This document shows positions 1 through 5,347 of a stretch of DNA of 5,347 nt, one piece after another. The notes beneath the pieces were generated by a model. The model was not told the DNA's origin and did not search any database. It worked only from the letters and a program-made list of their open reading frames with translations. The stretch spans positions 1-5,347 of the forward strand of contig CAKKRO010000082.1 in the NCBI GenBank assembly GCA_919902625.1, read 5' to 3'. Position 1 is the first letter of the stretch; the number at the start of each line of letters is the position of its first letter. Both the position numbers and the translations under genes were made by a program. This DNA comes from Nitrosomonadaceae bacterium (GTDB lineage: Bacteria; Pseudomonadota; Gammaproteobacteria; Burkholderiales; Nitrosomonadaceae).

Positions 1-2012
1 CCAATGTGTCATTTTCCTTCCGTGGTAATGAACCCATTCGTGAAGCCATTCATACCGCTTTCCTGTACCACGCGATCAAGGCCAGCATGACCATGGGCAT
101 TGTGAATGCCGGACAATTGGGCGTTTATTCGGATATTCCGGTAGAGTTACTGGAAAAGGTTGAAGACGTCATACTGAACCGGCGCGCTGATGCAACCGAA
201 CGGCTGGTTGAATTTGCCGAAAATTTCAAAGGCAAGAAAAAGGAACAGGTTGAAGATCTGGCTTGGCGCGATGAACCGCTGCAGCAACGGCTGACCCATG
301 CCCTGGTTCGGGGGATCTCCACTTTTATCGTGGAAGATACTGAAGCGATGCGTGTGGAGATTGAAAAGAAAGGCGGCCGCCCGATTCAGGTGATCGAAGG
401 GCCGCTGATGGAAGGCATGAGTGTTGTGGGAGACCTGTTTGGCGCCGGTAAAATGTTTTTGCCGCAAGTGGTTAAATCAGCCCGCGTGATGAAGCAGGCG
501 GTGGCGCATTTGCTTCCCTTCATTGAAGCCGAAAAGAAATTATCGGGCGATAACAAGCCGAAGGGAAAAATTGTTATCGCCACCGTGAAGGGCGATGTGC
601 ATGATATTGGCAAGAATATTGTCACCGTAGTATTGCAGTGTAACAACTACGAAGTGATCAATATGGGCGTGATGGTGCCCAGTGCGCAGATTCTGGATAT
701 GGCGCGGCGTGAAAAGGCCGATATTATCGGTCTGTCAGGACTGATCACGCCTTCCCTGGAAGAAATGGCGCATGTGGCCAAGGAAATGCAACGCGAGGGA
801 TTCACTATTCCCTTGCTGATCGGCGGCGCAACCACTTCCAGGGTGCATACCGCTGTCAAGATTGCGCCGCATTATGAAGGGATAACCGTTTGGGTGCCTG
901 ATGCCAGCCGTGCGGTGGGTGTATGCAGTAATCTGCTGTCGCAGGATTTGCGGGCGGGTTATGCGCAGGAAATCAAGGATGAATACGAGAAAGTGCGCAC
1001 CCAGCACAAAAACAAGAAAGGACCGGCGAAGCTTCTGACGCTGGCCGAAGCGCGTGCCAATGCGTATACGACAGACTGGGCAAACTACCAGCCGTATCAG
1101 CCGGAACTGATTGGTGTCCGGACATTGAATAATTATCCGCTGGAAAAGATCGTACCGTATATTGACTGGACGCCATTCTTTCAGGCATGGGAACTGGCCG
1201 GGCGCTACCCGGACATTCTGCAGGATGAAGTGGTGGGTGAAACGGCCAGTCAGCTATTCCGCGACGCGCAAATCATGTTAAAGAAAATTATTGAACAGAA
1301 ATGGCTGAGTGCCAATGCTGTAATCGGTTTGTTTCCCGCCAATTCCGTCGGCGACGATATCGAAATTTATACCGATGTTTCACGCAGCAAGCTGGCCATG
1401 ACCTACCATTGCCTGCGCCAGCAAGACCAGAAGCCCTCAGGAAAACCCAACCGGTGCTTATCTGACTTCATTGCACCGAAGGAAACCGGCGTTAAGGACA
1501 CCATTGGCCTGTTTGCCGTAGGCGCCGGGTTTGGCATTGATGAACGCGTCAAAGCCTTTGAAGACGCGAACGATGACTACAGTGCGATTGTACTCAAAGC
1601 GTTGGCGGATCGTCTGGCAGAAGCCTTTGCCGAGCACATGCATGCGCGGGTACGGCGCGAATTCTGGGGTTATGCCAAGGATGAAACCTTGAGCAATGAG
1701 CAATTGATTAATGAAGAATATAAAGGTATCCGCCCCGCGCCGGGCTACCCGGCCTGTCCGGATCACACCGAAAAAGGCCCTTTGTTTGCAGTGCTGAATG
1801 CCACTGAAAATGCCGGCATCATCATTACGGAATCCTTTGCCATGGTGCCCACGGCGGCCGTATCGGGTTTTTATTTCGCGCATCCCGAATCCACCTTTTT
1901 TGCGGTCGGCAAGATCGGCAAAGATCAGGTGGAAGACTATGCCAGCCGTAAAGGCTGGACAGTGGAAGAAACCGAGAAATGGCTGGCGCCCGTGCTGGCG
2001 TATGAACGGTAA
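1..2012 (+). CDS. metH: Cobalamin-dependent methionine synthase, C-terminal part (5' truncated by window edge)
   Basis: This enzyme transfers a methyl group from 5-methyltetrahydrofolate to homocysteine through methylcobalamin, in the cytoplasm. The reading frame is open from the left edge (Asn codon at 3-5, then Val-Ser-Phe-Ser-Phe), so the GTG at 6 is an internal Val codon, not a start. Counting that Val as residue 1, about 668 residues remain of a family length near 1,230; roughly 560 N-terminal residues (homocysteine domain and most of the pterin domain) lie outside. Residues ~1-57 are the pterin-domain tail. Residues ~90-182 are the helical cobalamin cap. Residues ~183-336 are the B12-binding Rossmann domain, with DVHDIGKN at 197-204 (His199 is the cobalt ligand, equivalent to E. 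coli His759), SGLITPS at 244-250 and GGATTS at 273-278. Residues ~337-668 are the AdoMet reactivation domain, with RPAPGYP at 576-582. All key motifs are intact and the end (WLAPVLAYER) is normal. The gene stops with TAA at 2010-2012, 45 bp before the miniature element. Confidence 0.97.
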   Translation, partial: NVSFSFRGNEPIREAIHTAFLYHAIKASMTMGIVNAGQLGVYSDIPVELLEKVEDVILNRRADATERLVEFAENFKGKKKEQVEDLAWRDEPLQQRLTHALVRGISTFIVEDTEAMRVEIEKKGGRPIQVIEGPLMEGMSVVGDLFGAGKMFLPQVVKSARVMKQAVAHLLPFIEAEKKLSGDNKPKGKIVIATVKGDVHDIGKNIVTVVLQCNNYEVINMGVMVPSAQILDMARREKADIIGLSGLITPSLEEMAHVAKEMQREGFTIPLLIGGATTSRVHTAVKIAPHYEGITVWVPDASRAVGVCSNLLSQDLRAGYAQEIKDEYEKVRTQHKNKKGPAKLLTLAEARANAYTTDWANYQPYQPELIGVRTLNNYPLEKIVPYIDWTPFFQAWELAGRYPDILQDEVVGETASQLFRDAQIMLKKIIEQKWLSANAVIGLFPANSVGDDIEIYTDVSRSKLAMTYHCLRQQDQKPSGKPNRCLSDFIAPKETGVKDTIGLFAVGAGFGIDERVKAFEDANDDYSAIVLKALADRLAEAFAEHMHARVRREFWGYAKDETLSNEQLINEEYKGIRPAPGYPACPDHTEKGPLFAVLNATENAGIIITESFAMVPTAAVSGFYFAHPESTFFAVGKIGKDQVEDYASRKGWTVEETEKWLAPVLAYER

Positions 2013-2053
2013 GTTAAGTGCATTGTTTTGTGGAAGCAAGTTCGCTCTTTGCG

Positions 2054-2057
2054 CTAG
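2054..2057. repeat. Candidate target-site duplication CTAG (left copy)
   Basis: CTAG directly precedes the left tip, and an identical CTAG is at 2218-2221 after the right tip. The bases beyond (GCG on the left, GAG on the right) do not match, so the repeat stops there. Because CTAG is itself palindromic, it could equally be the outermost 4 bp of the inverted repeat, giving a 168-bp element without duplication. CTAG fits the YTAR target preference described for some IS5-family elements. Confidence 0.55.
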
Positions 2058-2075
2058 GAGCCTGTCGGACTTAAG
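2058..2075 (+). repeat. Left terminal inverted repeat of the miniature element
   Basis: Sequence GAGCCTGTCGGACTTAAG. It pairs with 2200-2217 at 17 of 18 positions; the mismatch is the A at 2069, the 12th base from the tip. Similarity continues imperfectly toward the centre of the element. Confidence 0.85.
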
Positions 2076-2199
2076 CAATCGTCACGAGCCAAGTGGGAGA
2101 ACGAGTACAGATTTTCTTAATTTTGAGGCGCATAGCTAGACTATGCAACGAAAAATTGAGGAAATATGAACCGTTATCTCATTGGCGCAGTAGATTGGT

Positions 2200-2217
2200 C
2201 TTAAGACCGACAGGCTC
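2200..2217 (-). repeat. Right terminal inverted repeat of the miniature element
   Basis: Read on the minus strand this is GAGCCTGTCGGTCTTAAG, the partner of 2058-2075. It overlaps a perfect 12-bp palindrome, GGTCTTAAGACC (2197-2208). The left end does not keep that palindrome, because it carries the A/T difference and lacks two bases there. Confidence 0.85.
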
Positions 2218-2221
2218 CTAG
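2218..2221. repeat. Candidate target-site duplication CTAG (right copy)
   Basis: This is the right partner of CTAG at 2054-2057 and abuts the outer end of the right inverted repeat. It carries the same ambiguity between target duplication and inverted-repeat tip. Confidence 0.55.
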
Positions 2222-2349
2222 GAGTAGAACAAATAATCAACACCCTGACATGAATAAACGCCAATTCTCTGAACGGGATATCTGCACCAAAAATAGATTT
2301 CACAATAGCTTAAATTTAAATTGACGACATTGCCACGTCGCTATCCCAT

Positions 2350-2361
2350 GCACTTTTGTGC
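2350..2361 (-). terminator. Weak hairpin just after the lipoprotein gene
   Basis: A perfect GCAC/GTGC stem with a 4-nt loop begins 2 nt beyond the TGA stop of the minus-strand lipoprotein gene. The stem is only 4 bp and no U-tract follows on the minus strand (the next bases are ATGGGAT), so it is a poor intrinsic terminator. It may be chance, or may mark only the mRNA end. Confidence 0.18.
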
Positions 2362-2363
2362 TA

Positions 2364-3251
2364 TCAAATAGGGGTAGACAGCTTGCGCAGATCGGTTTCC
2401 CAGCCTTTTAGCTTGTCGTGCGCATGCTGACGCTGGATGGGAGTGGTGCTGTTGTGCACAGTTGCGATAAAAGCGCAGTTATATTCGGTCAGTTTTACTT
2501 GATAAGCGCGATAATCCCTATCGTTAGATCGTTGCACCCGTTCGATCAAACCACGCAATGCAGCGATGACATGTTCGGTTTCAGCCTGCTCGGCAGCCAG
2601 ACGGCGCAGTGTTAACAGGGTTTCATGCTGCCGGCGCTGGCGCTCGGCCAGCCAGGCTTCCGGGTCGAACGGTGAAGCTTCAATGCCGGCAACGATCAAA
2701 CGATGCTGAGCCTCATCGATGCTGCCATAGATATTCTCGACGCGTTTGACGATGCGCTTGATGGATGCCGCCAGACGCTCTTCGGCGTGCGGTTGCAGGA
2801 AGTCGCGGCGAAACTCGTCATTGCCCTTGGCATAACGCCGTTCAATGCTGAGCCACTGCGCTTCACCCAGATTCGGTACTAACGGCGCACCGAGCTGCAT
2901 CGTGTGATCAAGTGCCGGTGCGATCGTATTGCGCAGTTCTTCAGACCAGCCACAGATCTGTGCTGGTGTGACCGGATCGCCGATCCGGCTGCGCAGCGTG
3001 GATAGCCAGGCCGCATATTCGGGGAGCTGGGTTGTGCGGTGCCAGGCAAACCATTTTCGGATCGCTTCCTTGGCATGCGGAGTCTGTTCATTGCTGAAGT
3101 TGACATAACCATCGAGCCACCACCAGACCAGTTGCGGTCCTTGATCGTAGCCCAGACGCAGCATGCTGCAACTGCTGAGCAGGAACAGCAAAATAATAAT
3201 TGCGCCTCTCGCAAGAGACATTCGCATGGCACGCCACAGTGTGGTTAACAT
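2364..3251 (-). CDS. DUF6279-like outer-membrane lipoprotein of unknown function
   Basis: I recognise this as resembling the DUF6279 lipoprotein family of beta- and gammaproteobacteria; its biochemical role is not known to me. Of the 295 residues, the first 27 form a lipoprotein signal: Arg-rich start, hydrophobic core (AIIILLFLL, 17-25) and lipobox LSSC with the lipidated Cys at 28. Ser at +2 would favour sorting to the outer membrane under the E. coli rule. The mature start has the family's aromatic pattern: GYDQ (34-37), WWWLDGYVNF (43-52) and WFAWHRTTQLPEYA (67-80). The rest is largely charged and helical, with Arg/Glu-rich stretches around 156-175 and 200-245 and no further membrane segment. 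The start is uncertain. ATG at 3251 is the longest choice, but in-frame ATGs at 3227 and 3221 give more typical 19- and 17-residue signals, and none has a clear Shine-Dalgarno sequence. The gene lies 118 nt downstream of glgA on the same strand and converges on metH. Confidence 0.85.
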   Translation of the reverse strand: MLTTLWRAMRMSLARGAIIILLFLLSSCSMLRLGYDQGPQLVWWWLDGYVNFSNEQTPHAKEAIRKWFAWHRTTQLPEYAAWLSTLRSRIGDPVTPAQICGWSEELRNTIAPALDHTMQLGAPLVPNLGEAQWLSIERRYAKGNDEFRRDFLQPHAEERLAASIKRIVKRVENIYGSIDEAQHRLIVAGIEASPFDPEAWLAERQRRQHETLLTLRRLAAEQAETEHVIAALRGLIERVQRSNDRDYRAYQVKLTEYNCAFIATVHNSTTPIQRQHAHDKLKGWETDLRKLSTPI

Positions 3252-3285
3252 TTACATCAAAGGATGAATAAGAAAGGATCTTACA

Positions 3286-3313
3286 ATAATGCATTTTGAT
3301 TTTCACGTGACAA
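3286..3313 (-). promoter_or_regulatory. Candidate sigma-70 promoter for the lipoprotein gene
   Basis: On the minus strand, TTGTCA (3308-3313; 5 of 6 to the -35 consensus) is followed after 16 nt by CATTAT (3286-3291; 4 of 6 to the -10 consensus). The stretch is AT-rich, and initiation would fall roughly 25-30 nt before the ATG at 3251. The gap after glgA is long enough for an independent promoter. This is a pattern match only; a transcript running through from glgA is also possible. Confidence 0.33.
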
Positions 3314-3369
3314 AAATACCGTGAGTGGTTGCCATAGTAGGGCAAATCATATCGTAAAGAAACCATTCA

Positions 3370-4845
3370 TCAGCGTAGCAGCGATGAATACAGTTCCCGA
3401 TAGGCCGTTGCACTGGCATGCCAGCTAAAGTCTTTGGCCATGCCGTTTTTCTGCAATTGCCGCCAGATTTTCTTCTGATGATAGGCAGTCGCGGCGCGTT
3501 TGATCGTGTTCAGCAGGCTGTCGGCGGTCATTGGATGAAATAAGAAGCCGCTGGCGCTTCCGCTGGCAAGCGTTGCCGGCGTGTAATCCACGACGGTATC
3601 GAGCAGGCCGCCGGTGGCATGTACCAAGGGTGGCGTGCCGTAGCGCTGGCTATACATTTGATTCAAGCCGCACGGCTCAAAGCGTGAAGGCATCAGGAAG
3701 CAATCGATTCCAGCTTCAATCAGGTGCGACAGGGCTTCACTAAAACCGATGTGCACGGCGATTGCATAAGGATAAGCCTTGGCTAGCACGGATAGCTGGT
3801 GTTCCAGCCCGGCATGGTCACTGCCGAGGACAACCAGTTGGGCCGGTAGTTTAACCAGTTGGGGGGCTACCTGGATCAGCAGATCAGTGCCTTTCTGGTG
3901 ACTCAGGCGGCTGACCGCACCGAATAACGGGATATCGGCATCAACCGTTAGCCCCATCTGCTGCTGCAAAGCGCTTTTATTCGCTGCTTTATCGGAGAGT
4001 TTTTTGCTGCTGTAGTTTTTTGCCAGATGGGGATCTATCGCGGGGTCCCATTCGTTGGTGGCGATGCCATTGATAATGCCGGTCATATTGCGGCGGCGTG
4101 CTGCCAGTAATCCCTGCAGGCCAAAACCCAACGCTTCTGTTTGAATTTCCTTTGCGTAATTGGGACTGACCGTGGTGATATGGTCGGTATAGTAGAGTCC
4201 CGCCTTGAGAAAGGATAGGTTGCCATAGTACTCAACACCGTTAATGTCAAAACTGGCCGGCGGCAGCCCCAATTGGACGACGCTGCCGGGTGGAAATATG
4301 CCCTGGAACGCGAGATTATGGATCGTCATCAGAGTGGCTGCTTTTTTCCCCGGATGAAAATGCAGATAAGCAGGGGTCAGGCCACTTTGCCAGTCATTGC
4401 AATGCGCAATGTGCGGCCGCCAGGCAAGCGGACTGAGATCACTGGCCAGGATGGCGCCGATTTTTGAAAGCAGCCCGAAGCGCAATGCATTATCCGGCCA
4501 GTCGCGCCCAAGCGCATCCTGGTATGGTCCTCCTTCGCGGTGATAAAGTCCGGGACAATCGATCACAAAGACCGGAATGTGTTCAGATTTGCTGAGCGAT
4601 AATCTGGCCGAGAGCAGTGCGGCAGGCGGGAATTGCTGTAAATCACCGAATTCGGCGATTCTGGATTTGTATTTAACGCCTGCCAGAATCTGTGGATAGC
4701 CAGGAATCAGCAGCCGTACATCCGTATGTATTGAACGCAATGCGGCGGGGAGCGCCGCACTGACATCGCCCAGGCCGCCGGTTTTGCATAAAGGATAAAC
4801 TTCAGAGGTGATAAACAGAACGCGCAGTTCTTGGGAGGATAACAT
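3370..4845 (-). CDS. glgA: Glycogen synthase (ADP-glucose:1,4-alpha-D-glucan glucosyltransferase)
   Basis: GlgA adds glucosyl units from ADP-glucose to the non-reducing end of alpha-1,4-glucan; it is a cytoplasmic GT5 enzyme with two Rossmann domains. From the chosen ATG it has 491 residues, close to the family's usual ~480-490. The N-terminal domain has KTGGLGDV at 21-28 (Lys21 is the conserved ADP-glucose-contacting Lys, E. coli Lys15), HCNDW at 148-152 and TIHNLAFQG at 174-182. NGIATNEWDP (259-268) precedes the C-terminal domain. That domain has VSRLSHQKG at 311-319 (Arg313 and Lys318, equivalent to E. coli Arg300 and Lys305), SRFEPCGLNQMY at 387-398 (Glu390, equivalent to E. coli Glu377) and the ATGGLLDTV loop at 410-418. 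The frame stays open 46 codons upstream, but that part overlaps the pgi 3' end and lies outside the family; homology begins right after ATG 4845 (RVLFITSEVYPL). No clear Shine-Dalgarno precedes this ATG. It sits 11 nt after the pgi stop, so translation may be coupled to pgi. Confidence 0.96.
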   Translation of the reverse strand: MLSSQELRVLFITSEVYPLCKTGGLGDVSAALPAALRSIHTDVRLLIPGYPQILAGVKYKSRIAEFGDLQQFPPAALLSARLSLSKSEHIPVFVIDCPGLYHREGGPYQDALGRDWPDNALRFGLLSKIGAILASDLSPLAWRPHIAHCNDWQSGLTPAYLHFHPGKKAATLMTIHNLAFQGIFPPGSVVQLGLPPASFDINGVEYYGNLSFLKAGLYYTDHITTVSPNYAKEIQTEALGFGLQGLLAARRRNMTGIINGIATNEWDPAIDPHLAKNYSSKKLSDKAANKSALQQQMGLTVDADIPLFGAVSRLSHQKGTDLLIQVAPQLVKLPAQLVVLGSDHAGLEHQLSVLAKAYPYAIAVHIGFSEALSHLIEAGIDCFLMPSRFEPCGLNQMYSQRYGTPPLVHATGGLLDTVVDYTPATLASGSASGFLFHPMTADSLLNTIKRAATAYHQKKIWRQLQKNGMAKDFSWHASATAYRELYSSLLR

Positions 4846-4856
4846 GAAGGGTATTT

Positions 4857-5347
4857 TTACCGATTCGCTTTGAAATAATTGATCAATCCATTGGTGGAGG
4901 TATCGTGGGAAGTCACTGCTGAGTCCTGTTCCAGCTCGGTCAGGATTTTTCCGGCCAGTTGCTTGCCCAGTTCCACGCCCCATTGATCAAATGGGTTGAT
5001 GTTCCAGATCACGCTTTGCACAAAAACCTTATGTTCATACAGTGCAATGAGAGAACCCAGCGTTTTGGGGTCGAGTTTTTTGAATAAAATGGAAGTGGTC
5101 GGGTGGTTTCCGGGAAAAATTTTATGCGGCAGCAGCTTTTCCAGTGATTTACCGCTCAACCCTTGCGCTGCAAGTTCGGCGCGCGCTTCGCGTTCATTCT
5201 TGCCGCACATCAGTGCCTCGGTCTGGGCAAAGAAATTGGCCAGTAACAAATGGTGATGATGACCTATCGGGTGATGGCTTTGACAAGGGGCTAGGAAATC
5301 GGCTGAAACGGTTTGCGTGCCCTGGTGCAGCAACTGGTAGAAAGCAT
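4857..5347 (-). CDS. pgi: Glucose-6-phosphate isomerase, C-terminal part (5' truncated by window edge)
   Basis: Pgi interconverts glucose 6-phosphate and fructose 6-phosphate in the cytoplasm. The frame is open to the right edge and continues the family sequence there ((H)AFYQLLHQGT), so the gene starts outside the window. About 163 residues of a usual ~550 are present. Visible family features are HQGTQTVSADFLAP, then QSHHPI, whose second His should be the catalytic His of the ring-opening step (rabbit His388), then LLANFFAQTEALMCGK, FPGNHPTTS, LIALYEHKVFVQ and the second PROSITE-type signature SVIWNINPFDQWGVELGK, whose last Lys is the conserved active-site Lys (rabbit Lys518). It ends normally with HDTSTNGLINYFKANR and TAA. 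The short poly-His stretch (HHHH) after HHPIG fits the variable HH found there in homologues. glgA follows after 11 nt on the same strand, so the two probably share a transcript that supplies hexose phosphate for glycogen. Confidence 0.96.
   Translation of the reverse strand, partial: AFYQLLHQGTQTVSADFLAPCQSHHPIGHHHHLLLANFFAQTEALMCGKNEREARAELAAQGLSGKSLEKLLPHKIFPGNHPTTSILFKKLDPKTLGSLIALYEHKVFVQSVIWNINPFDQWGVELGKQLAGKILTELEQDSAVTSHDTSTNGLINYFKANR

Larger units (their letters stand above)
2058..2217. mobile_element. 160-bp palindromic MITE-like element
   Basis: The left end reads GAGCCTGTCGGACTTAAG (2058-2075). The reverse complement of the right end (2200-2217) reads GAGCCTGTCGGTCTTAAG, which is 17 of 18 identical. 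CTAG lies immediately outside each end. The symmetry continues inward: after a 2-nt offset both arms carry CAATC, GCCAA, a TG-rich stretch with AACG, and ATTTTC/ATTTC. It ends in the perfect central stem GCATAG/CTATGC (2130-2135 and 2141-2146) around the loop CTAGA. The stem centre coincides with the midpoint of the whole element, so this is one long imperfect palindrome. It is too short for a transposase and has no open frame. Terminal inverted repeats, a possible 4-bp target duplication and lack of coding capacity are the marks of a miniature inverted-repeat element mobilised by a transposase elsewhere in the genome. Copy number cannot be judged from this window. Confidence 0.8.
2013..2363. 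other. Gene-free convergent intergenic region
   Basis: This 351-bp stretch lies between the stop codons of metH (plus strand) and the lipoprotein gene (minus strand), so transcription enters it from both sides. Nearly half is the miniature element at 2058-2217. The left remnant (2013-2057) holds nothing recognisable. The right remnant (2222-2363) is AT-rich, with the palindrome TTAAATTTAA at 2310-2319 and a small hairpin at 2350-2361. I see no convincing coding sequence, RNA gene or strong intrinsic terminator with a U-tract. Confidence 0.8.

Noticed and set aside
6..8. GTG at 6 as a start codon for a short metH-like protein
   Set aside because: The preceding Asn codon and the following residues match the interior of full-length MetH; the gene is cut by the window edge rather than starting here.
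1458..2078. Minus-strand open frame of 206 codons opposite metH
   Set aside because: It lies antisense to strongly conserved metH codons, its translation resembles no family I know, and it has no supporting start context. It is a shadow of the metH reading frame.
2310..2319. TTAAATTTAA palindrome, considered as an operator
   Set aside because: It is a simple AT-rich palindrome between two gene ends with no downstream start codon to regulate. Such runs are common by chance.
2218..2330. Minus-strand open stretch of about 37 codons ending in TAG at the edge of the element, considered as a transposase remnant or small protein
   Set aside because: It has no in-frame ATG, GTG or TTG start at its beginning, no ribosome site and no recognisable motif. 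A run of this length is expected by chance.
3303..3324. TCACG/CGTGA inverted repeat after glgA, considered as a terminator
   Set aside because: The stem is only 5 bp with a 12-nt loop and no adjacent U-tract on the minus strand, and it overlaps the candidate promoter. Too weak to call.
4846..4983. 46-codon N-terminal extension of glgA
   Set aside because: It overlaps the conserved pgi C-terminus, lacks homology to GlgA, and would make the enzyme longer than the family; ATG 4845 gives a normal 491-residue protein.
5331..5333. TTG as the start of a 158-residue isomerase-like protein
   Set aside because: The frame continues to the window edge with residues AFYQL that match the interior of Pgi, so this is a truncated view of the full gene.

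Overview
The window looks like an ordinary stretch of a proteobacterial chromosome. Base composition is moderate (about half G+C by eye). The protein variants and the presence of a DUF6279-type lipoprotein suggest a betaproteobacterium; a Nitrosomonas-like ammonia oxidiser is my best guess, from general resemblance only. No rRNA, tRNA, CRISPR array, phage gene or transposase gene is visible.

Layout: (1) Positions 1-2012, plus strand, hold the C-terminal ~54% of cobalamin-dependent methionine synthase (metH), cut by the left edge. (2) Positions 2013-2363 are gene-free. They separate metH from three minus-strand genes that converge on it, and they contain a 160-bp palindromic miniature inverted-repeat element (2058-2217) flanked by CTAG on both sides. 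(3) Positions 2364-3251, minus strand, encode a lipoprotein resembling the DUF6279 family. (4) Positions 3370-4845, minus strand, encode glycogen synthase (glgA). (5) Positions 4857-5347, minus strand, hold the C-terminal part of glucose-6-phosphate isomerase (pgi), cut by the right edge.

On the minus strand the order of transcription is pgi, then glgA after 11 nt, then the lipoprotein gene after 118 nt. The first two form a compact carbohydrate-storage pair. Pgi interconverts fructose 6-phosphate and glucose 6-phosphate, and GlgA uses ADP-glucose, made from that pool by enzymes not in this window, to extend alpha-1,4-glucan. The lipoprotein gene has a possible promoter of its own and no evident functional tie to glycogen. 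metH is unrelated and merely converges on the group.

The coding regions are conventional and their catalytic motifs are intact. The most interesting item is the non-autonomous mobile element between the convergent gene ends: almost its whole length folds back on itself, so it could also act as a transcription-ending hairpin in both directions. I found no sign of an undescribed multi-gene system.
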